A stretch of 64,000 nt of DNA from NCBI RefSeq assembly GCF_013283785.1, contig NZ_JABCPZ010000017.1, forward strand, positions 17,730-81,729, read 5' to 3'. The number at the start of each line of letters is the position of its first letter. Within the stretch, counting starts at the first letter, position 1. A program made the translations under genes and the position numbers. Below the pieces are notes generated by a model. It saw nothing but the letters and a program-made list of their open reading frames with translations, was not told the origin of the DNA and ran no database searches. The DNA is from Nonomuraea antri (GTDB lineage: Bacteria; Actinomycetota; Actinomycetes; Streptosporangiales; Streptosporangiaceae). Positions 15,163 to 23,864 of this stretch are shown here, one piece after another.

Positions 15163-15887
15163 GCAACGACCAAGAGATCATCGACGATTACACCGAGCGG
15201 GTCGGACGCCATCTGACGGGCCCGGCCCGAGACAAGGCGAAGGCCGAGCTCGGCGCGCACCTGTCCGACGCGGCCGAGGCGGGCGAACTGGGACACGCCC
15301 TGAGCCGGCTCGGCACCCCGAGAGAGGCCGCGGCCTCCTTCGCCGAGTTACGCTCCGCGCCGCCCGCGCCCATGAACGCGCGGCTGGCCGCGGTCGTGAT
15401 CGACAACCTGCCGCTGGTCGGCGTCACGCTCACGCTGCTGGTGCAGGCGATCCGCCAGTTCCCCGACCTGGGCAACGGCTTCGCGCTCTCGTTCCCGCCC
15501 CTGGTGTACGTCAAGATCGGTGACGGGTGCATGAGCGTGGGCCCGTCCGCGATCTGCGAATCCGGCGTCTACGACTACGCCGGGCTCCTCTACTCCATCG
15601 GCGTGCCGCTCGCCATGCTCTGGTCGATCGTCGGCCTGGGGCTGATCGAGTCCTTGACCGGGACGACCCCGGGCAAGCGCCTGCTGAAACTGTGTGTCGT
15701 GACCGAGTCCGGGCTGCGCCCGCACCCGGCCGCCGGCCTCGGCCGGCGGCTCAGCCTGCTGGTGGGACCGGTCGCCTGGCTGGACTGGCTGCCCGTGCTG
15801 TGGGGCGACCGGCGCCGGCTGCTCGACCTCCTGATCGGGACCAAGGTCGTCCGGGCGGCGCGGCAGGGCTCGCCGTCCACGGTGTGA
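15159..15887 (+). CDS. HAAS signaling domain - RDD family membrane protein
   Basis: A 242-residue membrane protein. Residues 1-65 are a HAAS-type helical domain (YTERVGRHLTGPARDKAKAE, GHALSRLGTPREAAASFAEL), known as the partner of PadR regulators. Residues about 72-235 form an RDD-type membrane domain, with hydrophobic helices around 75-95, 140-165 and 195-215 and the LTGTTPGKRLLKL motif. It is translationally coupled to padR. The usual model is sensing or transport at the membrane under PadR control; the signal is unknown. Confidence 0.82.
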   Translation: MSNDQEIIDDYTERVGRHLTGPARDKAKAELGAHLSDAAEAGELGHALSRLGTPREAAASFAELRSAPPAPMNARLAAVVIDNLPLVGVTLTLLVQAIRQFPDLGNGFALSFPPLVYVKIGDGCMSVGPSAICESGVYDYAGLLYSIGVPLAMLWSIVGLGLIESLTGTTPGKRLLKLCVVTESGLRPHPAAGLGRRLSLLVGPVAWLDWLPVLWGDRRRLLDLLIGTKVVRAARQGSPSTV

Positions 15888-15901
15888 CTCGGGTGCGGCG
15901 C

Positions 15902-17044
15902 CTACCTCAGGCCGTCCAGGAGCCGCAGCTCCTCGTGGAGGATCCGCGCCTCGTCCGTGAACCCCAGCCGCTCGTGCACGTCGGCGCTGGCGCTCAGGAA
16001 CACGCCCAGGTCCTGGTAGGAGGCGGGGGTCCCGGCCTGGATGAGGTAGGTGTAGACCTGGTGACCCTCCTGCACGATCGGCATCGCCTCCTCCCACCGG
16101 TCCAGCTTGCCCAGCAGGCGGGCGACCATCGCCATCGAGCGGCCCAGCCACGGCAGGAAACGGTCGAGATCGTCGTCCGCCAGCGACTCGCGGATGTCGT
16201 ACGCCTCCCGCCCCGCCACCAGCGCGTCGGCGGGCCGGTCGAGCTCCTCCAGGCGCATGCCGAGGTTGAACAGCGCCGAGGCCAGGCTGGGGAGGTGGCG
16301 CGGAGGGTTGTCCCTGGCGAGTTCGCGGCGGATGGCGATCGCCTCCTCGTACAGCGGCAGGGCCTCCTCGGGACGGTCGAGGTCGCCCAGCCGGTTGCCG
16401 CAGTTCGACAGGGAGGCGCACAGGTCGGCGAGAAAACCGCCGGGATCGGCGGCGACCAGCTCCCTGCGGATGGCCAGCGCCTCCCGTTCGAGCTGCAGGG
16501 CCGTCTCGAAGCGGCCCAGGTCCGCCGCGTGGATGCCGAGGTTCGACAAGGAGCCGGCGAGGCTGGGCAGGCGGCCGGGATCGGCCGGCACCAGGGCGCG
16601 CCAGAGCGTGACCGCCTCCAGCTCCATGAGCCACGCCTCCTCGGGCCGGCCCGTCCGGTTGAGTTGCGTGCCGAGGTTCGACAGGGCGGCGGCCAGCATG
16701 GGTTCGTACCGCCCGGCGCCGGCCGCGACCAGGCCGCGGTAGAGGGCGACGGCCTCCTCGACGAGCGTCAGCGCCTCGGCCACCCGGCCCAGCTCCGACA
16801 ACGTCGCGGCGACGTTGTTCATGCTGGAGGCCAGCTCACCCCGGCGGGACGGGTCGGCGGCAGCCAGCTCACGGTAGCGGGCCAGTATCTGCTGCTCGTA
16901 CCCCAGGGCCTCGGCCGGCAGCCCCTGCGCGGACAGCGTCGCGACGAGGTCGGCCAGTGCCGCTTGCGCCTTCGCGATGCGCTCATCGGAATGTTCGAAG
17001 GACAAAGAGGACCTCGCTCGATAGCGTCCGCCGACTTCGCACAT
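15902..17044 (-). CDS. Tetratricopeptide repeat protein
   Basis: A 380-residue soluble protein made almost entirely of TPR-like helix pairs. The repeated signatures are LSNLGTQLNRTGRPEEAWLM, LSNLGIHAADLGRFETALQL and LSNCGNRLGDLDRPEEALPL, about 40-45 residues apart, giving seven to eight repeats. No enzymatic or DNA-binding domain is attached. These scaffolds usually mediate protein contacts; similar tails occur in AfsR-like regulators, but this one is free-standing. It is divergent from the ECF sigma gene. Confidence 0.78.
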   Translation of the reverse strand: MCEVGGRYRARSSLSFEHSDERIAKAQAALADLVATLSAQGLPAEALGYEQQILARYRELAAADPSRRGELASSMNNVAATLSELGRVAEALTLVEEAVALYRGLVAAGAGRYEPMLAAALSNLGTQLNRTGRPEEAWLMELEAVTLWRALVPADPGRLPSLAGSLSNLGIHAADLGRFETALQLEREALAIRRELVAADPGGFLADLCASLSNCGNRLGDLDRPEEALPLYEEAIAIRRELARDNPPRHLPSLASALFNLGMRLEELDRPADALVAGREAYDIRESLADDDLDRFLPWLGRSMAMVARLLGKLDRWEEAMPIVQEGHQVYTYLIQAGTPASYQDLGVFLSASADVHERLGFTDEARILHEELRLLDGLR

Positions 17045-17110
17045 TCTCCGGCTATTTGATCATTTTGTCACGACGGCGCCCATCGGCGGTCGAGGTGCCA
17101 CACTTCGCGG

Positions 17111-17141
17111 GGTGCCGGACATGTACCAGGTGTCCGGCACC
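17111..17141. promoter_or_regulatory. 11-bp inverted repeat in the leader of the ECF sigma gene
   Basis: The arms GGTGCCGGACA (17111-17121) and TGTCCGGCACC (17131-17141) are perfect with a 9-nt loop. The repeat lies 18 bases before the sigma start. It may be an operator or a leader hairpin; a rho-independent terminator is less likely because no T run follows. Confidence 0.4.
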
Positions 17142-17159
17142 TTTCGCCAAGGAGACCCT

Positions 17160-17672
17160 GTGACCTACCGAGATCGCTTCGAAGCGGTCTATGACGCCTA
17201 CTACCCGGCGATACATCAGTACGCCGCCCGCCGTACCGGCTCGCCCGACGACACCGCCGACGTCATCTCCGAGACGTTCCTCACCGCCTGGCGGCGTATC
17301 GGCGAGGTGCCCGAGGGCGAGGAGGCGCTGCTGTGGCTGTACGGGGTGGCCCGCCGCGTGCTGGCCAACCGGCAGCGCGGCGACGTGCGCAGAGCCGTGC
17401 TCGCCGAACGCCTGCGCGCGGAGCTGGCCGCCGACCGGCCGGTCAGCCCGGTCGACCTGGACCACGTGCGCGCCGCCTTCGACCAGCTCCCCGCGCGTGA
17501 CCGCGAGGTCTTGGCGCTGGCCTGCTGGGAGGGCCTGACCAGCCGGCAGATCGCCACCGTCATGGGAGGCACGGCCCTGGCCGCCCGTACCCGGCTGAGC
17601 CGGGCGCGCAAGCGGATGGCGGCGGCGCTGGAGCGGCAGGCGTCCTTGACGATCGCGATGGGGGAAGCATGA
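17160..17672 (+). CDS. ECF-type RNA polymerase sigma factor
   Basis: A 170-residue ECF sigma factor. GTG 17160 is preferred because AAGGAG lies 5-6 bases upstream and the protein then starts TYRDRFEAVYDAYYPAIHQY, directly at region 2. Region 2 continues with DDTADVISETFLTAWRRIGE. Region 4 is LPARDREVLALACWEGLTSR and ends in TRLSRARKRMAAAL. It overlaps the following CU044_5270-family gene by ATGA, an arrangement typical of actinobacterial sigma/anti-sigma-like pairs. Confidence 0.87.
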   Translation: MTYRDRFEAVYDAYYPAIHQYAARRTGSPDDTADVISETFLTAWRRIGEVPEGEEALLWLYGVARRVLANRQRGDVRRAVLAERLRAELAADRPVSPVDLDHVRAAFDQLPARDREVLALACWEGLTSRQIATVMGGTALAARTRLSRARKRMAAALERQASLTIAMGEA

Positions 17673-18703
17673 GCGACATCGACCACCTGGTGAAGGCCAT
17701 CGACCCGGCACCCCACGCGCCGGATCAGGGGCCCGGCGCGCGGGAGCTGCGTGCGGCGATCCTGGCGACGCCGGCGCCCGCGCCCCGGCCGGCCCGGCGC
17801 CTGGCGTGGCGGGCCGGGGCGGCCGTCGGGCTCGCGGCGGCCGTGGCCGCGGCGGCGGTCCTGTTCGGCCAGGACGTCCTCACCCCGACGCACTCCCCCG
17901 ACGTCACCTCCCTGCCGGACACGTCGATCCTGCTCGCCGCCGCGGCCCGCGCCGAGGCGGCCCCGCAAGGCGCCTACTGGCGTCTCAAGGAACTGGACGT
18001 GGGCACGGCGGGCCCGTACGGCAGGACCGGCGACACCTACCACCTCCGGACCTCCTACCTCATGGAACAGTGGATGGCCAAGGACGGCCGCGCCTGGATC
18101 GGCCGCAGGCGACTGGCCGCGCACCCCCTGGACACGGCCGCCTGGCGCAGGGACGGCTCGCCCGCGGAATGGGAGATCGGCGAGGACGGCGGCGTCCACT
18201 CCACCTCCCCGGAAGCGGGCACGCTCACCCGGCTCAAGGGAGAGCAGAAGCTCTACTGGAGCGCCAGGCCCATGACCATGAAGGAGATCGAGGCCCTGCC
18301 CGCCGACCCGGAGGCGCTCAAGCAGCGAGCCGCCGAGGCCATCCGCCGCGATCAGGACTTCGCCGGCTCCGTGGCCGACGGCCTGCCGTCCACCCTGGCC
18401 TCGCTCCTGTACCAGCTCCCCGCCTCCCCCCGGGTACGCGCCGCCGCCTACCAGGCGCTGGCGACACTGCCCGGCGTACGGGTCGAAGGCCCGGCCACCG
18501 ATCCGCGCGGACGGCCGGGCGTCTCGGTGACCTTCCCGCTCCAGCGCGGCCGGCCCGGCCAGGGCAGGCTGATCATCGACCCGGGCACCTCCAAGGTGCT
18601 GACCTACGAGGTCACCGGCACGCCGCAGAAGGGAGACCGGGCCAACCTGGTGCTGGAGTCCGGCTGGACCGACACCGAGCCGGCGCCGCCCGCCACCGAA
18701 TGA
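17669..18703 (+). CDS. CU044_5270 family membrane-anchored protein, putative anti-sigma partner
   Basis: A 344-residue protein with a short cytoplasmic N-terminus, one transmembrane helix (AWRAGAAVGLAAAVAAAAVL, about residues 47-70) and an extracytoplasmic domain of about 270 residues. The family is regularly encoded right after an ECF sigma gene in actinomycetes, and the ATGA overlap here fits. It has no classical zinc-binding anti-sigma motif. A role in controlling the sigma factor through an envelope signal is inference from the gene pairing. Confidence 0.75.
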   Translation: MSDIDHLVKAIDPAPHAPDQGPGARELRAAILATPAPAPRPARRLAWRAGAAVGLAAAVAAAAVLFGQDVLTPTHSPDVTSLPDTSILLAAAARAEAAPQGAYWRLKELDVGTAGPYGRTGDTYHLRTSYLMEQWMAKDGRAWIGRRRLAAHPLDTAAWRRDGSPAEWEIGEDGGVHSTSPEAGTLTRLKGEQKLYWSARPMTMKEIEALPADPEALKQRAAEAIRRDQDFAGSVADGLPSTLASLLYQLPASPRVRAAAYQALATLPGVRVEGPATDPRGRPGVSVTFPLQRGRPGQGRLIIDPGTSKVLTYEVTGTPQKGDRANLVLESGWTDTEPAPPATE

Positions 18704-18720
18704 ACGCCTACGGAACAGGC

Positions 18721-19452
18721 CTACCGGTTGGGGAAGGAACCGACCAGCCCGCCGTCGATCACCAGGTCCTGGCCGGTGATGTAGGAGGCGTCGTCGGAGG
18801 CCAGGAAGGCCACGGCGGCCGCCACCTCGGCGGCGTGACCGACGGTGCCCAGCGGCACCTGCGCGGCGTTGCGGGCATCGGCCTCCGGGCCGGTGTTCGC
18901 ACCGCGGTACATCTCGGTGTCGATGTAGCCCGGGCTGACCGAGTTCACGCGGATCCCGCGCGGCGCCAGGTCCGAGCCCAGCGTGCGCGCCAGATTGTGG
19001 ACGGCGGCCTTGGTCGCCGAGTAGACGGAGGCGATCGGCAGCCCGCGATACAACGTCCACGAGGCGTTCAGCACGATCGCGCCGCCCTCCTTCAGCAGCG
19101 GCAGCGCCTTACGCACGGTGAAGAACACGCCCTTGAAGTTCACGTCGACGGAATGGTCGAAATCGGCCTCGGTCAGCTCGGCTGCGGGCTTGAAGACGCC
19201 CGTGCCCGCGTTGGCGAACACCGCGTCCAGGCCGCCGCGCCAGGTCTCGACGCGGCGCATCAGCACGTCCAGGTCGGCCAGGCTCGCGACGTCGGCGCGG
19301 ACGGTCAGCAGGCGCGGCCCCGCGTCGAGCGCGGCCGCCGCCCGCGCCAGCCGGGACTCGTCACGCCCGGTGATGACGACGTAGGCGCCCTCGTCGAGCA
19401 GACGGCGAGCGGTGGCCAGGCCCATGCCGGACGTGGGGTCTACCACCACCAC
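18721..19452 (-). CDS. Short-chain dehydrogenase/reductase, shortened at the N-terminus
   Basis: An SDR oxidoreductase of 243 residues. Catalytic Ser lies in IVLNASWTLYRGLPIASVYS with Tyr/Lys in YSATK; NAG is in VFANAGTGVFKP; the PG motif is SVSPGYIDTEMY. The N-terminal dinucleotide site is odd: it starts VVVDPTSGMGLATARR where relatives have about eight more residues and a TGGTSGMG-like loop, so D-P replaces Gly residues. GTG 19452 has GGGAGGG just upstream. The gene starts 7 bases after the XRE gene stop, so deletion at the junction may have trimmed it. NAD(P) binding may be impaired. Confidence 0.75.
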   Translation of the reverse strand: MVVVDPTSGMGLATARRLLDEGAYVVITGRDESRLARAAAALDAGPRLLTVRADVASLADLDVLMRRVETWRGGLDAVFANAGTGVFKPAAELTEADFDHSVDVNFKGVFFTVRKALPLLKEGGAIVLNASWTLYRGLPIASVYSATKAAVHNLARTLGSDLAPRGIRVNSVSPGYIDTEMYRGANTGPEADARNAAQVPLGTVGHAAEVAAAVAFLASDDASYITGQDLVIDGGLVGSFPNR

Positions 19453-19459
19453 CCTCCCG

Positions 19460-20326
19460 CTACCCGGCCGCGACCCCCAGGAGGGCGGCCAGCCGCTCCC
19501 CGGTGTCCGTACCGGCCGCCGGTGAGTGCAGCATCAGCCGATGTCCGGGCAGATCGGGGAGGGTCAGCGCGGTGTACTCGAAGGTGAGATCACCGGCGTC
19601 GGGGTGGGTGACGGTCTTGCTGCCGGACGTCGCGTCGCCGACGTCGTGCTCGGCCCAGACCTCCGCGAACTCCGGGCTGGCCGCGCACATGTCCGCGGCC
19701 AGCCGGCCGAACTCCGGATCGTCCGGATAGCGCGCGGCGTCCGCCCGGAACTGGCCGACGATCGCCTTCGCCGCGTCCCGCCAGTCGCACAGCGCCGACC
19801 GGTAGCGGGTGCTGGTGAAGAACGTGACCAGACAGTTGTGGTCGTCCTCGCCGTAACCGAAGATCAGCTCGGCCGCCCGGTTGACGGCCACCAGGTTCCA
19901 GTGCCGGTCGATCAGGTACGCGGGACGGGGCAGCCAGGCGTCGATCACCCGGCGCAACCCGTCGGGCACCTGCCGGACCGCCGCCGGTGGCAGCCGCGGC
20001 GGGTTCGACCCGGCCAGCAGGTAGAGGTGCTCGCGTTCGGCGGCGTCCAGGCGGAGCACCCGGGCGATCGAGTCGAGCACCTCGCCGGACACGTTGATCT
20101 CCCGGCCCTGCTCCAGCCACGTGTACCAGGACACCCCCACCCCGGCCAGCACCGCGACCTCCTCGCGGCGCAACCCGGGCGTCCGGCGCGAGCGGACGTC
20201 ACCGGCGGCCATCCCCACGTCGGCGGGGGTCACCCGGGCCCGCCGCGACCGCAGGAACTCGCGCATCTCCGCCGAACGTCTGGCCCGCGCCTCCGCGGGG
20301 AGCTTGGTGATGTCCACGAAACCCAT
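19460..20326 (-). CDS. XRE regulator with MmyB-like ligand-binding domain
   Basis: A 288-residue regulator from ATG 20326 (GFVDITKLPAEARARRSAEM). The HTH spans about residues 15-85 (GLRREEVAVLAGVGVSWYTW followed by LEQGREINVS). The C-terminal 180 residues match the MmyB-like, PAS-related ligand-binding domain (PAYLIDRHWNLVAVNRAAEL, FFTSTRYRSALCDWRDAAKA), which in structural studies binds fatty-acid-like ligands. In actinomycetes these regulators typically sit next to and control an SDR gene, exactly as here (SDR 7 bases downstream on the same strand). Confidence 0.88.
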   Translation of the reverse strand: MGFVDITKLPAEARARRSAEMREFLRSRRARVTPADVGMAAGDVRSRRTPGLRREEVAVLAGVGVSWYTWLEQGREINVSGEVLDSIARVLRLDAAEREHLYLLAGSNPPRLPPAAVRQVPDGLRRVIDAWLPRPAYLIDRHWNLVAVNRAAELIFGYGEDDHNCLVTFFTSTRYRSALCDWRDAAKAIVGQFRADAARYPDDPEFGRLAADMCAASPEFAEVWAEHDVGDATSGSKTVTHPDAGDLTFEYTALTLPDLPGHRLMLHSPAAGTDTGERLAALLGVAAG

Positions 20327-20397
20327 GCTAGGTCGGGCCGAACACCGCAAGCGGCGGCCGTTTCGCGGGCCACTGATCAGCTCGCGATAATGACCGG

Positions 20398-21135
20398 ATG
20401 GATGAGGTCGAGGTCGTCGTCGCCCATCACGAGCGGGCGACCCTGCGCGTCGGCGACGTGTTCCTGAAGATCGACACCGACCAGGCGCGCACCGACGTCG
20501 AGGTCGAGGCGATGGCCAGGGCGCCCGTCCCGACTCCCCGGGTCCTGTGGCGCAAGCCGCCCGTGCTCGCGCTCGCCGCGCTCCCCGGCACGGCGCTCGG
20601 CCGCCTCGGCCGGCCGTCCACCGCGTCACCCGCGGCGTGGGCCGCGGCCGGCGCCGCCGTGCGGAGGTTGCACGACGCGCCGCTGCCGCCCTGGCCAGGG
20701 CGCGGCCTCGACGAGATCGCCGCCGAACTCGACGCGGAATGCGCGTGGCTCCTCGCGAACGACGTCCTGCCCGCCGACCTGGTCACCCGCAACCGCCAGG
20801 TCGCCGAGGCCGCGCTGCGACCGTTCACGCCGGTGTTCGCGCACGGCGACCTGCAGGTCAGCCACGTGTTCGTCGACGGCGACGAGGTCACCGGCGTGAT
20901 CGACTGGTCCGAGGCGGCCCAGGGCGATCCCCTGTTCGACCTCGCCAGCCTGACGCTCGGGCACGAGAAGCACCTCGGCGACGTCATCGCGGGCTACGGC
21001 GCGGACGTCGACCTCGACGCGATCCGCGGATGGTGGTCGCTGCGGAGCCTGCGTGCGGCGCGCTGGCTGATCGAGCACGGCTTCGACCCGTCCTCGCCGG
21101 GTTGCGAGTTCGACGTGTTGAGAGCCAGGATGTGA
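20398..21135 (+). CDS. Aminoglycoside phosphotransferase (APH)-fold kinase
   Basis: A 245-residue small kinase-fold protein. The catalytic motif is HGDLQVSHVFV (His replaces the usual Asn of HGDxxxxN), and the metal-binding Asp is in GVIDWSEAAQGDPLFDLASL. The N-terminal lobe is short. Family members phosphorylate aminoglycosides, macrolides or small metabolites; the substrate here cannot be predicted, and the Asn-to-His change may alter metal binding. It is divergent from the MmyB-type XRE gene, with 71 bases between the starts. Confidence 0.75.
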   Translation: MDEVEVVVAHHERATLRVGDVFLKIDTDQARTDVEVEAMARAPVPTPRVLWRKPPVLALAALPGTALGRLGRPSTASPAAWAAAGAAVRRLHDAPLPPWPGRGLDEIAAELDAECAWLLANDVLPADLVTRNRQVAEAALRPFTPVFAHGDLQVSHVFVDGDEVTGVIDWSEAAQGDPLFDLASLTLGHEKHLGDVIAGYGADVDLDAIRGWWSLRSLRAARWLIEHGFDPSSPGCEFDVLRARM

Positions 21136-21250
21136 ACCAAGGCCGCGCCTTTACAAAGTAGATCAACGACTGAAGATACGAATTCGGATATCGGTCGTCC
21201 GTTGATATCAATATTGGACAGGTCCGAGGTCCTGTGGTGTCCTCTTGCGC
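21136..21250. promoter_or_regulatory. AT-richer intergenic stretch upstream of the beta-lactamase-like gene
   Basis: This gap drops to roughly half G+C, unlike the surrounding genes. It contains a perfect 10-bp palindrome TTGATATCAA (21202-21211) and a small inverted repeat ACAGG...CCTGT (about 21218-21235). It likely carries the promoter and operator of the beta-lactamase-like operon; I cannot assign the -10 with confidence. Confidence 0.35.
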
Positions 21251-22096
21251 ATGAAGAAGGCAATACTCGGCGTCCTCGTGCTCACCTCATCCCTCCTCGG
21301 CGTCCCCGCCCACGCGGCCACCGCCCCCGGCGTCGCCGCGGCGGCCCAGGAGGCGCGGCCGGGCACGATCGTGCGCGACGACCTGCGCGCGGTGTTCGAC
21401 GCGGCCGGTGTGCGAGGCACGTTCGCGTTGCTCGACGTGTCGGCAGGGAAGACGACCGTGGTGGACCGTCGGCGCGCCGAGACGCCGATGGTGCCCGCCT
21501 CCAGTTTCAAGGTCCCGCACGCGCTGATCGCGTTGGAGACGGGCGTGGTGAAGAGCCCCGACGAGGTGATCCCCTGGGACGGCACGCCGCAGCCGTTCCC
21601 CGACTGGGAGAAGGACATGAGCATGCGGGAGGCCGTCCGCGTCTCCAACGCGGCGGCGTTCCAGGTGATCGCCCGCCGCGTCGGGCTCAAGCGTGAACGG
21701 CAGTGGCTGCACCGGCTGGGCTACGGCAACCGGCAGACCGGGACGGCGGTGGACCGGTTCTGGCTGGACGGCCCGCTGAAGATCTCGGCGGTGCAGCAGA
21801 CCCGGTTCATGCAGCGGCTGGCCGCGCTGCGCCTGCCCGCCACGCGCGAGCACCAGCGCACCGTCCGCGACCTGATCCTGCAGGAGAGGAAGGACGGGTA
21901 CGCCCTGTACGCCAAGTCGGGCTGGCAGAACGCCCCCGACCCCGGCACCGGCTGGTGGACCGGCTGGGTCGAGCGCGGCGGCCGCGTCCACGCGTTCGCG
22001 CTGAACATCGACATCGCCGAGGACGGCGACGCCGCCAAGCGCGCCACGCTCGCCCGTGAACTGCTGCGGCGGCTGAACGTCCTGCCTGCCGCGTGA
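21251..22096 (+). CDS. Secreted class D beta-lactamase-like / penicillin-binding serine acylase
   Basis: A 281-residue exported protein with signal peptide KKAILGVLVLTSSLLGVPAHA. The serine nucleophile is in PASSFKVPHALIALETGVVK (SxxK). The second motif region is VRVSNAAAFQVIARRVGL, where class D enzymes usually have SxV. The third is LYAKSGW (KSG), followed by WWTGWVE as in OXA-type enzymes. It could hydrolyse beta-lactams or be a BlaR-like or peptidoglycan-acting relative. It overlaps the MFS gene by GTGA, so the two are co-translated. Confidence 0.75.
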   Translation: MKKAILGVLVLTSSLLGVPAHAATAPGVAAAAQEARPGTIVRDDLRAVFDAAGVRGTFALLDVSAGKTTVVDRRRAETPMVPASSFKVPHALIALETGVVKSPDEVIPWDGTPQPFPDWEKDMSMREAVRVSNAAAFQVIARRVGLKRERQWLHRLGYGNRQTGTAVDRFWLDGPLKISAVQQTRFMQRLAALRLPATREHQRTVRDLILQERKDGYALYAKSGWQNAPDPGTGWWTGWVERGGRVHAFALNIDIAEDGDAAKRATLARELLRRLNVLPAA

Positions 22097-23355
22097 GCGT
22101 CTCCCCACCCGGCGGCGACCACGGCTACGACCACGGCTTCGACCACGACCACGGTGACCGGCGTACGGTCGCCGTGGTCGTCGCCATTCAGGCGGCCATC
22201 TCGCTGGGTTACTTCGCGGCGATGGCGCACGTCGTCCTGCATCTCAGAGGCGGGCTGGGGCTGGCCGCCGGGCTGATCGGCCTGGTGCTGGCGCTGCGCA
22301 ACCTCGTGCAGCACACGCTCTCCCTGCCGGTCGGCGCGCTGGTGGACGTGCTCGGCCCGGTCCGGATGGGCATTCTGGCGTGCCTGCTGCGCGCGGCCGG
22401 GTTCGCGCTGCTCGGCACCGTCTCCAGCCTGCCCTGGCTGGTCGTCGCGGTGGTGCTGCTGGGCGCGGGCGGGGCGCTGTTCCATCCGGCGGCGCAGTCG
22501 CTGCTGGCCGGGCTCGCGGAACGGCGCAGAGCCCGCGGCTACGCCGCCTACGCGATGACGTTGCAGGTCGCGGCCGTGCTCGGCCCGGTGCTCGGGCTGG
22601 CGCTGCTGAACGTCGGCTACTGGCTGGTGGCGCTGACGGCGGCCGCGCTGTGGGCAGGCGCGGCGTACCTGTTCACGCTGGTGCGGCACGCACCGCCGGC
22701 GCGGGACGCGGGCGGGGTCGTCGCCGGGGTGCGCACGGCGGTGCGCGACCGGGTCTTCGTCTGGTTCGCGGCCGTGTCGGCGCCGGCCATCCTGCTGACC
22801 GACCAGGCGTCGGTGGTGGTGCCGCTGGGCGGCGTGGACGCGGGCGCGTTGACCGTGTTCTCCTGCGTGCTCGCCATGGTGTCGGCGGCGGTGCAGCCGT
22901 GGTGCGCGGTGCCGGGGCGCGCCGACCGTCCTGGGGTGCTGCGTGCCGGGCTGTGGTGCGCGGCCGGCGGCCATCTGCTGCTGGCGTTCGGCGCGGGCGG
23001 CGGGCTGCCCGGCCTGGTGGCGGTGGCCGCGCTGCACGGCCTCGCCGACGGCCTGCTGCAGCCGGCGGTGTTCCAGACGGTCGCCCGGCTCGCCCCGCGG
23101 GCGCGGTTCGGGGCTTACCTGGGCGTGCAGACGTTCCTGTCCGGCCTGTTCGCGTTCGCCGGCGGCATCGCGGTGGGCTGGTCGTTCGACCAGGGGCCGG
23201 GCGGGGCGACGGCGGCGCTGATCGTCCTGGCGCTGACCGGCTGCGTCGCCGCGGCCTGCGCCCGGCCACTCCCCCGGCCGGCGGGCCCAGGCGCCGCCAG
23301 CGAGCCCGAGCCCGTCGAGGGCGCCAGGAGCCGCGTGGAGACGCCGATGTTGTAG
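22093..23355 (+). CDS. MFS transporter with His/Asp-rich N-terminus
   Basis: A 420-residue major facilitator with about 12 hydrophobic helices. The cytoplasmic N-terminus before helix 1 is rich in His and Asp (GGDHGYDHGFDHDHGDRR), suggesting metal binding or a metal-sensitive gate. The loop after helix 2 has the MFS-like signature LVDVLGPVRMG. Its start overlaps the beta-lactamase-like gene (GTGA), so export of a beta-lactam or cell-wall compound is a reasonable guess. Nothing in the sequence identifies the substrate. Confidence 0.78.
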   Translation: MSVSPPGGDHGYDHGFDHDHGDRRTVAVVVAIQAAISLGYFAAMAHVVLHLRGGLGLAAGLIGLVLALRNLVQHTLSLPVGALVDVLGPVRMGILACLLRAAGFALLGTVSSLPWLVVAVVLLGAGGALFHPAAQSLLAGLAERRRARGYAAYAMTLQVAAVLGPVLGLALLNVGYWLVALTAAALWAGAAYLFTLVRHAPPARDAGGVVAGVRTAVRDRVFVWFAAVSAPAILLTDQASVVVPLGGVDAGALTVFSCVLAMVSAAVQPWCAVPGRADRPGVLRAGLWCAAGGHLLLAFGAGGGLPGLVAVAALHGLADGLLQPAVFQTVARLAPRARFGAYLGVQTFLSGLFAFAGGIAVGWSFDQGPGGATAALIVLALTGCVAAACARPLPRPAGPGAASEPEPVEGARSRVETPML

Positions 23356-23517
23356 CTCCAGGTGTCCGGCCGGTTACTCCGGCACCGCCTTCCTTCCGAC
23401 GTTACGCTTTCCGTGCCGCACGGCGGCCGGGCTGCTCGGCGTGGCCGGCGGCGCCACGGGTCGTCGGCGGAGGGCGGTCGGACCTTGGACGTCGGCATCG
23501 CGGTGGCCGCGGCGCGC

Positions 23518-23685
23518 TCATCGGCTGCCCCACACCGCGCGGATCACCTCGGCGATCGCGCGCAGGACCCGTGCGCGATCGGCCGGGCCGCATCCCCGGG
23601 TGGCCATCCAGACGATGACGACGGCGGTCGTGGCCACGCATCCCAGGCCGGCGATCGGCATCAGCACCCACACCGCAGGGTTCAT
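23518..23685 (-). CDS. Small single-pass membrane protein
   Basis: A 55-residue protein starting at ATG 23685 with GGAAGGGA eight bases upstream. One transmembrane segment is clear (VWVLMPIAGLGCVATTAVVI), followed by a basic amphipathic tail (GPADRARVLRAIAEVIRAVW). I know no family for it. It lies between the MFS gene and the nSTAND gene, on the opposite strand to both. The stretch 23356-23517 before it holds nothing I can support. Confidence 0.55.
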   Translation of the reverse strand: MNPAVWVLMPIAGLGCVATTAVVIVWMATRGCGPADRARVLRAIAEVIRAVWGSR

Positions 23686-23864
23686 CGGCGCGTCCCTTCC
23701 ATGGTCGGCAGCCGGTGGATCGGCCGCGATGCGGGTCAGTCCACCGTGCGGGCGGCCGCCGTCCAACGGTTGCCGGAGCGACCGGACGGAAAGCCTTCCC
23801 GCCCAGGTCAGCGCGGCTTCCCGCCCCCGCGGGACCGGACGGTCCGGACGGGAGGGCCGCACGC

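Noticed and set aside
21136..21250. A short minus-strand frame in the AT-richer gap that might be a transposase remnant
   Set aside because: About 30 residues only, no recognisable transposase motif, no inverted terminal repeats.
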